DNA of 64,000 nucleotides from CAIMUS01 sp963708455. GTDB lineage: Bacteria > Pseudomonadota > Gammaproteobacteria > Competibacterales > Competibacteraceae. Shown one piece after another: positions 43,925-53,067 of this stretch. Numbering within the stretch: the first letter of the stretch is position 1; every line of letters begins with the position of its first letter. The position numbers and the translations under genes were made by a program. The notes under the pieces are model-generated. The model was given only the letters and a program-made list of their open reading frames with translations. It did no database searches and was not told the DNA's origin. Location of the stretch: assembly GCA_963708455.1 (NCBI GenBank), contig CAVPSQ010000003.1, positions 124,001 to 188,000 of the forward strand. Direction: 5' to 3'.

Positions 43925-45547
43925 TCAGCCCCACGGGATATCCAGATCATGGGTGCCAATCTCGCGAAAGTAGATACTATCAATCTGAGTACTCATATCG
44001 ATTCGGATACTGAGCCATCGGGCATCGGCAGGAATCAGGTTGGCCGGAATACGGGCAGCGATGTACCGTTCATATGACTTGCTGTTCCAGTGACGAGCAA
44101 ACGGATTGTCGTAGGTAGCCGTAAACCGTTCGATCGGCTGGTTATTGACGGTGATGCCCGCGTGCATGCAACCATTCCAGACACTATTATACTCAATAAG
44201 ATAAAGCAGCTTATCGCGTCCAGACGGGATTACCGGTACTTTCAATTCACAGTTAGTTTTCTGAACAATCATCCCAAGGACATCATGATTCGATGAATCG
44301 CTGTACCAATTCACATTATTTCCACCATTCAGAACCCAGTGGTATGTGATTGCCGATTGCGTGGCATGCGCCCACGGGTTCTTACTGAATGCCAGTCCGG
44401 ACAACCAGAAATCACTATTGGTATTGGGTTTGGAAATCAACGCCAGCAATCCGGCGCGCCGCGTAGGGATAGGCAGCCATTGATGAAATGCTGCCTCGCT
44501 GTTGCCATCAGACAGGGATCCATCCGGACAGTAGCAATTTAATCCCCTAAATCCCCCTACCCAAAGACCGATATCCTCCCGGGCGCCATCCAGAAAATAG
44601 GTCTTTACAGCATTCCAACTGTTACCCAGCACCCGTATCCAGACAGTATCATAGCCAGCAGGAATAGTGACCCGCGCTCCGTTATCGTCCGTTTCGTTGT
44701 TACTCCCAAACCTGATAATGCGGCGCCCATTCCATGTTTTTGTAGTACTACTATAGGTCGTCTCGTCGTACTGCGGATTACCCAGTTTGGCAATTGCTCC
44801 CTTTGTTTTTGCCTCGAAGATGTCTTGATAGACCAGCGGATCAGCCGGGTACATGCGATGCCGCAGCGGATTGGTGGACTCGAAGGTTCGCGCCCTGACA
44901 ACGCCTGCCACCTCGAGCTTGGTCTGTGGTTCCTGCGTCCCGATACCGACATTGCCGGTAGGATTCAAGACGATATGGTCATCCCCATCAGGAGCAATGC
45001 CGATTTCGAGCGTGCCTTTGGCGCCGCCCCGCGCGTTGTGATGCCTGATCCAGGCTGTATCACTGCCACTACCGAACGAATCTGTGGGAAACAGGATACC
45101 GCTATCCCCGGTATTACCCGGAGCCGGCATAATGGCGCCGTCCATAATCTGCAACTTGGCCTGTGGTTCCGCCACGCCAATGCCGACCTTCCCACTGACC
45201 GAAAGGGAGCCTAGTTGCGCCTTACCGGTGACCTCCAAAGAACTCGTCAGGGTTCCTTTTATGCGGTCCAGCCATTCATCCACTTCTCCCAGAATTGCCT
45301 GGCCGTTCACCTTCAGTTCTTCCGTGATGGTCAAGGTTTTTAAAGTGACCTCAGCCTCCGGGTCGATCCGACTGCCGTCGATGGCTTCCGGCTCAATTCC
45401 CGTGCGGGGTATCAGTGACCCATCGCTATCGCCGGTATGCTGATGAGTTTGAATTTCTTCCTGTGCTCTTATCTGCAGCTCGTTCCAGTCATCGGCGCGA
45501 ATAATGTCGCCGGCGTCTTTGGGCACATAGGGATAAGGTCTGGCCAT
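43925..45547 (-). CDS. Long tail fibre-like protein, cluster 2
   Basis: The 540-residue protein starts MARPYPYVPKDAGDIIRADD, WNELQIRAQEEIQTHQHTGD, matching the docking segment of both other fibres. It has short beta-helix repeats (KAQLGSLSVSGKVGIGVAEP, GNVGIGTQEPQTKLEVAG) and a C-terminal globular part (TYHWVLNGGNNVNWYSDSSN ... DARWLSIRIDMSTQIDSIYF). The C-terminus differs completely from cluster 1. It overlaps the preceding gene by 1 base. It is probably a receptor-binding fibre. Confidence 0.7.
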   Translation of the reverse strand: MARPYPYVPKDAGDIIRADDWNELQIRAQEEIQTHQHTGDSDGSLIPRTGIEPEAIDGSRIDPEAEVTLKTLTITEELKVNGQAILGEVDEWLDRIKGTLTSSLEVTGKAQLGSLSVSGKVGIGVAEPQAKLQIMDGAIMPAPGNTGDSGILFPTDSFGSGSDTAWIRHHNARGGAKGTLEIGIAPDGDDHIVLNPTGNVGIGTQEPQTKLEVAGVVRARTFESTNPLRHRMYPADPLVYQDIFEAKTKGAIAKLGNPQYDETTYSSTTKTWNGRRIIRFGSNNETDDNGARVTIPAGYDTVWIRVLGNSWNAVKTYFLDGAREDIGLWVGGFRGLNCYCPDGSLSDGNSEAAFHQWLPIPTRRAGLLALISKPNTNSDFWLSGLAFSKNPWAHATQSAITYHWVLNGGNNVNWYSDSSNHDVLGMIVQKTNCELKVPVIPSGRDKLLYLIEYNSVWNGCMHAGITVNNQPIERFTATYDNPFARHWNSKSYERYIAARIPANLIPADARWLSIRIDMSTQIDSIYFREIGTHDLDIPWG

Positions 45548-46029
45548 TAGAACAATACCTCCCAAGTCAGCGTCATTTCCAGATTGTTGGTTCGAGTAAT
45601 CACCGGAAAGGTGACCCGGTTGTAGAGCACCGGCTTTTGATTGGGCAGTTCGATCAGGATGCCGGCCTCGCTCAATTCCTGGTTGGGCGCCTCGACAGCC
45701 AGCATCGGCAAGGTCGCTGTAATGGTGGCGACTGCTTTCTGCTGCCCTTCTGTTTCCACCAGCCGAATCGCCGGTGTAATAGCCGGCGCCCGGTCAAGCT
45801 GTCGCTCCAACTGAGTATCGCCGGGAACAGCGATCTTGGCACCATTTCCCACGGCAATAGAAAACTCCGGTTTGCCCTGCAAAGCGCCGGTGAACAATTC
45901 GGCGACCAGGGTTTTTCCCGCCGTAGTGATCAGATTGTTCACCCGCTGTTGCAGTACTACCTGCCCGTGACAGTCTCGCAACACGATGGTCAGATGGCCG
46001 GTCATGCCATGCCGCTCTGTTATTGCCAT
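45547..46029 (-). CDS. Small distal tail/fibre-adaptor protein, cluster 2
   Basis: The 160-residue protein ends LYNRVTFPVITRTNNLEMTL, TWEVLF, as in the cluster 1 homologue (23686-24159). The N-terminus has GHLTIVLRDCHGQVVLQQRV, NNLITTAGKTLVAELF. It lies between tail protein I and the long fibre, consistent with an adaptor. The overlap of one base with the fibre gene suggests translational coupling. Confidence 0.65.
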   Translation of the reverse strand: MAITERHGMTGHLTIVLRDCHGQVVLQQRVNNLITTAGKTLVAELFTGALQGKPEFSIAVGNGAKIAVPGDTQLERQLDRAPAITPAIRLVETEGQQKAVATITATLPMLAVEAPNQELSEAGILIELPNQKPVLYNRVTFPVITRTNNLEMTLTWEVLF

Positions 46030-46075
46030 TGTTGTGTACTCCGCCTATTTATCGAGCCGACAGGGACGCCGGGCT

Positions 46076-47680
46076 CTAACCCAGATGGGTCCAGTTCAAC
46101 CGGGTTGTATCAAACACCCCGAGTAGCGAAAACATGTCTTTAAGTTCATGATCTTCCTGCTGTTTAGCCTGAACTGACATAATCAACTCGCTTTCCTGGA
46201 GCCTAACCTCGATCTGTTGACGGTGGTGCGCATGCAACCGCCCCACCTCGGAGAAGAACTGTAACTCCCGGTGTGCGGGTTCGGGAAAATCCACCAGCCC
46301 CCGTACACCCACCGCCCGCGCCTGTTCTACGCTGTCCCGCAGCAGGGTTACGGCTCCCCGTCTGCCGGCATCGATCACCCAGGGGTTGCGAGGTATCCGC
46401 AAGCGGAAAGTCGCCGGCGGCCGTCGCCACCATGACAACGTCAAGGCCACATTGGCGGCCGTCGCCTGCTCGGGGGCCTGCTCCCACAAGTCGCCGCCCT
46501 CCCGACCAGTGATCGCGCTAATGTCGCTTTTGGTAAGTATCTGATAGCTCCAGCGGCTTGCGTCGGCTATTAACCGCGGGGTACGCACCTGCGGCTCGGA
46601 GGTCGCAAAGCAGGTTTCTTCGAACAGGGCAGCGGAATTATCGAAAAACGTTCCTCGAATTAACCCGGCAAACCGCACGCCCTCGCTGGCGTTCGGACCG
46701 GCAAACACCACCTCGGTCTGATCGAAAGCCGCACCCTGCAAATAGTAAACACGGCGGCTGACATCAGCCAGACGCCCCTGGCGGTCGATGATGACCGCGC
46801 TGCCTGCAGGATACTGACGCCACCAGGCATGGTGGTCGGTCGCCTCATAACTGTCGAAGGGATTCCATTCTTCCTGTCTTATCTGGGGCCAGATGCTGAG
46901 CCACTCGCCAGCCTTTAGCGCGCCTGCAAACAGACAGATTTCATGAGTGGCATGGTTCTGTACAGCCGGATAGCGAACCTCCCGATCCAGCGCCCGCACA
47001 GTAAGCGCTGGAATATCGGGCACCAGGCTGGCGTTGTCGACAATGAAATCGACGGCGCCGCCTCCCCGCTGATCCAGTTGCAAATCAATATGCTGTTCGC
47101 ACCGCTGCCGCGTCGGCGGATTATCGGTAATCCATGCTTCCATCACCCGCCGAGCGGCGTTAGGACAGGGACCTGTCTGCCTGCCCTGACAGACCGGACA
47201 GCGGCTACAGACGCCGAGCGGCATACCCCAACCGCGCGTGGCGTCGCCGTCTGCTTGAACCTGGGAACAGAATTCCGCACCCAGCGTGATCATGGTCAGA
47301 GCCAGCAGGGCACGGGGTGTGGTCAGACCCTGTGTCAGGATGTCCGCCGTAAGCAACAGGCGCTGCCGAAAAGCCTCGGTTGCCTCCGTCTTTTCTTCTC
47401 CCTCCGTTCCCGGTTCGCGCCAGCGCAGCGGGTGGACGCCCAGCAGATGACCCAGCAACTCCAGAGCGCTGGCCTCGGCGGACTGGGAAGACGCGCCGCT
47501 GGCCAGCGTCACCCAGTGATCCCGCAGGGCGCGTTCCAGCGCATCGTCGAGTTCGGCCAAAACCGCCGCCATCGCCTCGATCAATAGTCCTATTGCGCTG
47601 TCGTCCGGTTGCGCAGCGTAAATCCGCGGCAGCAAGGCCAGCAGACGTTCCCGCCGCAGCCTGGCTTTAGACACGGTCAT
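46076..47680 (-). CDS. Tail protein I-like baseplate protein, cluster 2
   Basis: The 534-residue protein begins RLRRERLLALLPRIYAAQPD, MAAVLAELDDALERALRDHW, a docking region like tail protein I. It has an unusual Cys-rich insert (CSRCPVCQGRQTGPC plus nearby Cys) and IDLQLDQRGGGAVDFIV, then beta-rich segments (SEGVRFAGLIRGTFFDNSAA). It ends DMFSLLGVFDTTRLNWTHLG, like the GHFDLTGWDSLNSF end in cluster 1. It overlaps baseplate J by 14 bases. Confidence 0.65.
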   Translation of the reverse strand: MTVSKARLRRERLLALLPRIYAAQPDDSAIGLLIEAMAAVLAELDDALERALRDHWVTLASGASSQSAEASALELLGHLLGVHPLRWREPGTEGEEKTEATEAFRQRLLLTADILTQGLTTPRALLALTMITLGAEFCSQVQADGDATRGWGMPLGVCSRCPVCQGRQTGPCPNAARRVMEAWITDNPPTRQRCEQHIDLQLDQRGGGAVDFIVDNASLVPDIPALTVRALDREVRYPAVQNHATHEICLFAGALKAGEWLSIWPQIRQEEWNPFDSYEATDHHAWWRQYPAGSAVIIDRQGRLADVSRRVYYLQGAAFDQTEVVFAGPNASEGVRFAGLIRGTFFDNSAALFEETCFATSEPQVRTPRLIADASRWSYQILTKSDISAITGREGGDLWEQAPEQATAANVALTLSWWRRPPATFRLRIPRNPWVIDAGRRGAVTLLRDSVEQARAVGVRGLVDFPEPAHRELQFFSEVGRLHAHHRQQIEVRLQESELIMSVQAKQQEDHELKDMFSLLGVFDTTRLNWTHLG

Positions 47681-48881
47681 CTCTCGTCACGGTGATTTTG
47701 CCCAGTTTGAGTTGTTCCAGGCTGAGACGAAGTGGCAACACCCGGACATCCAGTATGGCCCGCTCGGTGGCGCCAATCCGGATGTCGTTGTTAATGGTGA
47801 CATAATCCGATGCCTTGTTTTGTAACTGCCCTGGCGTTCCCCGATAGGGCTCCAGATAGTGACGGTCATGCATCGAATGTAACTGGATCACTTCGGTAGG
47901 GCTGGTAAGGATGGTCTGCACTTTGGCCCAACGCACCGGAGCGCCGATCTTCAGACCGGAAAAATAGGGTAGTAGCGCCTGTTCGATACTGTTCTGGATA
48001 AGTTTTTTCCGAGAGTCAGGATAGTTATCATCCAGCTCCACAATCGCATTAATCTGAATCCAGATCGGGGTGGTTGTCTGGACTGTGACCTGAATCCCTG
48101 CTGGCCGCGCCTTTTCCACTTCTTCCTTGGCCTGTTGCAGCAAGTCCTCGGAGATATCGAGATCGCCCAGAATGACCTCGACCTGGCCCGGTTTTTCCTC
48201 CCGTACCGTAACCTGGACGATCCCCAGCGATTTCACCGCCTGTTCCAGCGCCGCGGGCGTCCCCCGGTTGGCGCGTTGCAGGGCATGGCGCGTCCGTTCC
48301 CGCAATTCCTCATCGCTTTCTTCCCGCTGGCGCAGAATGAGTTCGCCAGGGTTGGTCACCGTCTCTATCCCCAGAATGGGCCGGGGCATGACCGTGATTT
48401 TACCGGCGCCTACTTTCACCGTCTCCCCGCTCGGTTCCACCGAGCGGACTGCCACCAGGGTCTCTCGATCATCCTTGCGCAACAGCACCGCGCCGACCGT
48501 CTCGAACAGCGGGATGTCGCGGCCCGCCACCAGCGTGCCGGCGGGAATGGGAATATCCTCCGGCGCCGGCTGCTGCCGGCTGAAGGTCACATTCCCCTCC
48601 AGATGCCCGGCCCGTCGCCGACTGACGCCCAACAAAGCCACCACGTTATCCAGCGCCACGCCTGCCGCCGTATCCAAATAGCCATAGCGATAGACGAGAT
48701 GCAACTGTTCATAACAGACCGCCAACTCGCGAGCGAAGGCTTCCACCAAGGTACGTGCCACACTGCCCTCGGTAATATCGGTCAGCGCCGTCCTGCCGCC
48801 GCCGGGAGATTGCAGATGGCCCAGCAAATCCTGCACCAGGGTGGCGAAATCCTTGCTGTAATAAGGTGCTTCAGCCGACAT
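47667..48881 (-). CDS. Baseplate J-like protein, cluster 2
   Basis: The 404-residue protein has DITEGSVARTLVEAFARELA, HLVYRYGYLDTAAGVALDNV, RRAGHLEGNVTFSRQQPAPE, TVKVGAGKITVMPRPILGIE, REESDEELRERTRHALQRAN and a C-terminal RVLPLRLSLEQLKLGKITVT, the standard J fold. It is the single-module version of the cluster 1 protein. It overlaps gp25 by 11 bases and tail protein I by 14, so translation is coupled through this stretch. Confidence 0.8.
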   Translation of the reverse strand: MSAEAPYYSKDFATLVQDLLGHLQSPGGGRTALTDITEGSVARTLVEAFARELAVCYEQLHLVYRYGYLDTAAGVALDNVVALLGVSRRRAGHLEGNVTFSRQQPAPEDIPIPAGTLVAGRDIPLFETVGAVLLRKDDRETLVAVRSVEPSGETVKVGAGKITVMPRPILGIETVTNPGELILRQREESDEELRERTRHALQRANRGTPAALEQAVKSLGIVQVTVREEKPGQVEVILGDLDISEDLLQQAKEEVEKARPAGIQVTVQTTTPIWIQINAIVELDDNYPDSRKKLIQNSIEQALLPYFSGLKIGAPVRWAKVQTILTSPTEVIQLHSMHDRHYLEPYRGTPGQLQNKASDYVTINNDIRIGATERAILDVRVLPLRLSLEQLKLGKITVTRDDRV

Positions 48882-49278
48882 AAACGTTTACTCCGACTTC
48901 GGCCTGTTCGCCGCCGACCGCCGTCACCTGCGCCCACACCTCTACCGTGTCGAGCGCATCCTGGCGTAGTTGCACGATGACTTGAGTCACTACCTCGACC
49001 CTGGGGTCCGCCAGCAGGGTCTGGCGCACATAACGGCGCAACAATTCCAGATTGGCCCGATCCAGGGTGGCGCCGACCAGGTCCCGAATCCGGCTGCCGT
49101 ACAGCGGATGCCCCAGACCACGCAGTTCCCCCTGATCCACCAGCAGCCGCAGGGTCAAAGCCTGCACCAGGTTATCCACCCCGCTGACGGTTTCCAGATC
49201 TGTCGCCCCTACCGCCAGATCGGCCGCGTCCGGACAGGGAAACACCAGTCGTAAATCCGTCTTGAATAGGTCGGTCAT
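48871..49278 (-). CDS. gp25-like baseplate wedge protein, cluster 2
   Basis: The 135-residue protein has TDLETVSGVDNLVQALTLRL, GELRGLGHPLYGSRIRDLVG and EVVTQVIVQLRQDALDTVEV, the GPW/gp25 pattern. It is the intact counterpart of the frameshifted 18960-19384 gene and supports the repair proposed there. It is overlapped by the upstream small repeat protein at its start. Confidence 0.8.
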   Translation of the reverse strand: MTDLFKTDLRLVFPCPDAADLAVGATDLETVSGVDNLVQALTLRLLVDQGELRGLGHPLYGSRIRDLVGATLDRANLELLRRYVRQTLLADPRVEVVTQVIVQLRQDALDTVEVWAQVTAVGGEQAEVGVNVYVG

Positions 49279-49487
49279 TACTTTAAGCTCCCCGGTCCCA
49301 CCGTAGCGCTCGTCGAGCAGGGGATGCCGGGGACGACTTTCGCCTGAGTCGCCAGCAGGTTCAGCGCCTGGGCGATGAGATCAGCGATAGCGCCCGCCAG
49401 CGCCGGCGCTCCCTGACCACGCAATTCATTTTGCTGCATCAAGCCTGCTACGAACGGCTGTAACTGCGCTTGGGTCGGCGCTGGCAT
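49278..49487 (-). CDS. Small helical repeat protein, single unit, cluster 2
   Basis: This 69-residue protein is a third copy of the unit found twice in 49487-49930: PTQAQLQPFVAGLMQQNELR, GQGAPALAGAIADLIAQALN, TQAKVVPGIPCSTSATVGPG. It overlaps the genes on both sides by one base. I recognise no named family; the position between spike and gp25 suggests a baseplate or spike-associated component. Confidence 0.6.
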   Translation of the reverse strand: MPAPTQAQLQPFVAGLMQQNELRGQGAPALAGAIADLIAQALNLLATQAKVVPGIPCSTSATVGPGSLK

Positions 49488-49930
49488 CAGTGCAGATTTC
49501 CCGGACTGGTGGTAACGAAACTGCTGATGGTTATCCCTGACTTCACTTGCATCTGAGCAGTAAACAGAGCAATGCCTTGGGCCAGACTGGCGGCGATAAC
49601 CTTGGCCAGCGCGCTCGCCTTTTCGCCCTGGATGTGTTGCGCCGTCAATGCCGCCTGCGCCAATCCCTCAAGCTGGACGGCGTCGGGACCACCCGCCGGC
49701 GGCGGCAGCAGGCGGCCCGGTCCCACGGTGGCGCCGCTGCCTGATTCGGACGAGACCACCGCTGGAATGCCGGACAATACCTGCGCCTGACCGATAAACA
49801 ATGTCAGCGCCTGCGCCGTGGCGTCGGCCAGCGCCCTGGCCAGACCTGCCGCGCCTTGGCCGCGAATACCGGCGGACTGCAGGGCATTGCTGGCGATGGC
49901 TTCGAGTTGGGGTACAGTCGGCGCCGGCAT
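49487..49930 (-). CDS. Two-unit helical repeat protein, cluster 2
   Basis: The 147-residue protein contains two units of about 70 residues: PTVPQLEAIASNALQSAGIR, GQGAAGLARALADATAQALT, GATVGPGRL and then VQLEGLAQAALTAQHIQGEK, LAKVIAASLAQGIALFTAQM, TTSPGNLH. Each unit is a helix, a (G)QGA loop, a second helix, a short strand and a V/SPG(R/N)L end. The cluster 1 gene set has no clear counterpart. It starts just after the spike gene stop. A small baseplate protein is the best guess. Confidence 0.6.
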   Translation of the reverse strand: MPAPTVPQLEAIASNALQSAGIRGQGAAGLARALADATAQALTLFIGQAQVLSGIPAVVSSESGSGATVGPGRLLPPPAGGPDAVQLEGLAQAALTAQHIQGEKASALAKVIAASLAQGIALFTAQMQVKSGITISSFVTTSPGNLH

Positions 49931-49934
49931 CGAG

Positions 49935-50577
49935 CTATCCCTTGGCGGTCACATTTTTAGAACTCACCAGCGGCGCGCCGGTGAAATAACATTTATGGCT
50001 GGCTTCGGTGATCACCCCCGTACCGCCGCTGCCCAGCTCGATTTTACCGGAAGCATCGATTTTGCAGTCAGCACACTTCAAATTGACGTTGCCCTTGATT
50101 TCCACTTTCAGTATCCTCGTCGCCGGTGATTTCCACCTTGCCGTCTTTGTTGACCTTCACCACTGTCTTACCCGCCGTTATCACCACCGCCCCTTTTTCG
50201 TCGATGGCCAGCGAGGTCTGGCTCTGTAACGGCGCTTCCAGCCGCCATTCGTTGTCCTTATGCAGCGGCGGTCGGGACTTGTCCGAGTACAGCCGTCCGC
50301 TCACGATGGCCCGGTTGGGATCGCCGTTGACATAGGAAAGCAGCACCAGCTCACCCACCCGTGGAGCGCTGACCATGCCTACGTGAGAGGTGGCGATGGG
50401 TACTTTGCGCAGTTCCAGCGTCCCTTCCCGCAACCTGACATTACACTCGTAATTATTACCGTCGCCGGCGTCGGTATGGGGAAATACGCTGGTCACAACG
50501 GCAATGTCGCCCAACCGAACCGATTTCAGTTCGTCCTGGACGATGGCGCGGATGATAGCGACGATGTCGGCGCTCAT
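49935..50577 (-). CDS. gpV/gp5-like central spike with Cys/His apex, cluster 2 (one frameshift)
   Basis: The OB-fold part (LGDIAVVTSVFPHTDAGDGN, LELRKVPIATSHVGMVSAPR, LVLLSYVNGDPNRAIVSGRL) and beta-helix (DEKGAVVITAGKTVVKVNKD) match the cluster 1 spike. The frame then shifts by one extra A near 50110 and continues EVEIKGNVNLKCADCKIDAS, GVITEASHKCYFTGAPLVSS, KNVTAKG to the TAG at 49935. The C-A-D-C and H-K-C residues at the tip could bind a metal, as HxH does at the P2 gpV apex. It follows the PG-binding gene by 3 bases. Confidence 0.75.
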
Positions 50578-50580
50578 GGC

Positions 50581-52482
50581 TCAGGCGGACTGCTCCCGCA
50601 ATTCATAAAACAGCTCGACATTGTCGAAATAAGCGTCGATATCCCAGCCCGACTGATGCTTTCCTTCCAAGGCTAACAACAAGCCGGTGGCTTTTTCAGG
50701 GACTTCCAGCCAACCCGTTAGCCGTCGTGTCCAGTTGCGATTGCGCACCACCGCTTCCAAGGTGAGCGCAGCAGTCACGGTCGTATGATCCGGGAACCAG
50801 TCGGTGTCGGTCTCCATGCCGTCCAGACGCTTATTTGCTGTGGTGGGAGGTCTACGGGTGCCCAGATCCCCCTGGAATACATCTGCACCATAGAACTCCA
50901 ATCGTATCCGTCCTTGATCCGGCATCTTGGTTTTAAGGGCGCGATCGGTATAGAGGGAACGTTGCAGAACGCTAGCCTGGATGAACAACACTTTGCCTGA
51001 TTGCAACTTTTTGAGGCTGTCCAAGGAAACCCATTGGTAGAGACGAGAAATCGATTCTGGCGACACGATACCTGTCGGCTGGTCGGCGCCGAACAGAGCG
51101 CCGCTTTGGGGGACGCCTCTCCGCCCCGCCTTCCAGGGCTCCACATGGCGGGCGGCGAAAAACATTCGGCCGCTGGCCGCTTCCCCTTCCGACAGAATGG
51201 CGCCGGCATACTCGAACTGTCCTTCTTCTTTCCTGCGGATGGCGCGGGATTCCAAGGCGACGAAGCCAATAACGGCGCCATCGTCACGGTCGCTGATCCA
51301 ACCGCCGCTCGCCGGCATGGCCACCGGTCCCTGCTCGGGCGCGGTGCGAAACTCATAATAGGCATAAGGACCGGATGGCGAATTCCACTTGAGCACAAGA
51401 CCCTCCGCTGCGGGGTCATCCGCCAGCGGATTGACCAGCGGTATTGCGCCGCTGAGGACGCTGGTATCTTCCGCCCGCTGGATGAGTTGCGTGTTCGTGC
51501 TGTCGAAGCTCCTGGCGCGAACCACATTCTTGGCGCCGTAATCCAGATTCAGCAGACGGTTAAGGGTGGCGTTGTCCAGTTTGCCGGTGACTGGCAGCTC
51601 GTTGAAAACCTGGAAATAACGGAGACGTTGAGTAAGTTCCGGCCCGAATTCCCTTGGCTTGCTCAAGGATGGCTTGGTATATCCCAGTTGCTCCAAAACC
51701 CGATTGATTTCATAGAGATCATCGGAATTCTCGAAGGAGAATTCCACCAGGGTCTCCACCTTGTTATCGGCCTGCCAGACGACCTGACTTTTGCCGGGTA
51801 GGGGACCGGCGTCGATTTGCCATACCCGGCGACTGCCCATACAGGCTAACTGCAGCGGCTCTTGCTGGGAGTTCCGGCGGTAGAGCGGCGCAGGCAAGCC
51901 AAATGCCCACGGCAGCAGCCGCGCCTTGCCGCTGGTCAGCACGTTCAGATGGTCTACGGCATCCCGTGAAACAGCGCCCTCCAGTTGCTCCACACACAGC
52001 AGGCGATAGAGTTCATGACCCAGGTTAGCCACATCTTCAGGGCTTGGGACCAGCTTCAGAATGCCCTTGAGAACATCGTCTGTCTGATCCTTGAATCGGG
52101 TGAATTGGTTCGGCAGCTCGAAATTTTTAAGCTGCTTTAGATCCAGACTTTCTCCCACCAGCGTGGAGCCCCTGGTCACCAGCGTGTCGGTGTTCTGGAT
52201 GAAGTCCCAGACCAGTTCAATGAACGCCTCGGTGGCGTCGGTCTCGGCGAGGATATCGCGCAGAGTCACGGCGAGCTCCACCGAAAAGGACAGCGCCGTG
52301 GCCAGGCCCTCTACGCCGCTCTTGACGCCTTTGCCAAGGGCGTGCCCCTGTGCGTTCCGGGCGCGGGCGATCCGCACCCACCGTGGCGGACGCCCCGGTT
52401 TTTCTAAGTCTTCCAGCGAGCGCCGCATGATAAACAGCAAGCGGGCAAACAAATCGAACACATTTTGCGGGTTTTCCGCCAT
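50581..52482 (-). CDS. Large protein with peptidoglycan-binding-like domain, cluster 2
   Basis: The 633-residue protein contains a PG_binding_1-like segment around residues 250-315: LYEINRVLEQLGYTKPSLSK, GPELTQRLRYFQVFNELPVT, GKLDNATLNRLLNLDYG. The N-terminus is helical (NVFDLFARLLFIMRRSLEDL) and the C-terminus beta-rich (RIRLEFYGADVFQGDLGT ... GWDIDAYFDNVELFYEL). No lysozyme or amidase residues are visible, so peptidoglycan binding without cleavage is inferred. It is located just upstream of the spike and may dock the particle to or through the cell wall. Together with the next two genes it replaces the 1230-residue gene of cluster 1. Confidence 0.55.
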   Translation of the reverse strand: MAENPQNVFDLFARLLFIMRRSLEDLEKPGRPPRWVRIARARNAQGHALGKGVKSGVEGLATALSFSVELAVTLRDILAETDATEAFIELVWDFIQNTDTLVTRGSTLVGESLDLKQLKNFELPNQFTRFKDQTDDVLKGILKLVPSPEDVANLGHELYRLLCVEQLEGAVSRDAVDHLNVLTSGKARLLPWAFGLPAPLYRRNSQQEPLQLACMGSRRVWQIDAGPLPGKSQVVWQADNKVETLVEFSFENSDDLYEINRVLEQLGYTKPSLSKPREFGPELTQRLRYFQVFNELPVTGKLDNATLNRLLNLDYGAKNVVRARSFDSTNTQLIQRAEDTSVLSGAIPLVNPLADDPAAEGLVLKWNSPSGPYAYYEFRTAPEQGPVAMPASGGWISDRDDGAVIGFVALESRAIRRKEEGQFEYAGAILSEGEAASGRMFFAARHVEPWKAGRRGVPQSGALFGADQPTGIVSPESISRLYQWVSLDSLKKLQSGKVLFIQASVLQRSLYTDRALKTKMPDQGRIRLEFYGADVFQGDLGTRRPPTTANKRLDGMETDTDWFPDHTTVTAALTLEAVVRNRNWTRRLTGWLEVPEKATGLLLALEGKHQSGWDIDAYFDNVELFYELREQSA

Positions 52483-52526
52483 GTGACTTACCTCGTTCTA
52501 AAATAGCTGTGGCCTGAGCATCGATC

Positions 52527-53066
52527 TTAGCAGCGCTTCACGGCGGCGATATCCAACAGCAGTTGCTCCAACGAACCGGGCAGCGTCAGTCGGGGATCGA
52601 CTCGCTTTCCCAACAACCTTTCCAGTTCCCCGCGCGCTTGCGCCAATTCTTCGGGCCGGGGCAACAGCGCGCCGATTTTCAGCCCATAATCCAATACCTC
52701 GTCAGCCTTGATCAGCGCCGCGCTAAGCTGTTCAAAGGGTTCGGCAGGTAAACCGAGCAGCGCAGGCGTATCACCGAATTTCAGGCTCCTGCCCAGAGCG
52801 CCGATACTGTCGATGACTTCCAAGGCGGCGAGCACGGCGTCGGCGCTGGTCGATTGCTGTTCACTCTTCACCACCAGCTCATGTAGCCATGCCAGCGCCT
52901 GCGCCTGCACCGTCAATACGCTCCGCACCAGTTCCGGTAGGGGGCCTTTGCTGCCGCCCATGGCGCGTATCTTCCGACCGGCGGCGCCCTCCACCTCGCT
53001 CCGAAATTCCGTCAGGCTGGCGGCGATGCCGCCGAAAAGGGTGTCATTGCCACCCATGTCGCTCAT
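52527..53066 (-). CDS. Helical protein of unknown function, cluster 2 (179 aa)
   Basis: The 179-residue protein is mostly amphipathic helix (ELVRSVLTVQAQALAWLHEL, ADAVLAALEVIDSIGALGRS, EPFEQLSAALIKADEVLDYG) with two short Gly/Pro breaks. No domain was recognised. It starts one base after the next-upstream gene ends. It may be part of the scaffold/ruler set that replaces the long protein of cluster 1. Confidence 0.5.
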   Translation of the reverse strand: MSDMGGNDTLFGGIAASLTEFRSEVEGAAGRKIRAMGGSKGPLPELVRSVLTVQAQALAWLHELVVKSEQQSTSADAVLAALEVIDSIGALGRSLKFGDTPALLGLPAEPFEQLSAALIKADEVLDYGLKIGALLPRPEELAQARGELERLLGKRVDPRLTLPGSLEQLLLDIAAVKRC

Positions 53067-53067
53067 C

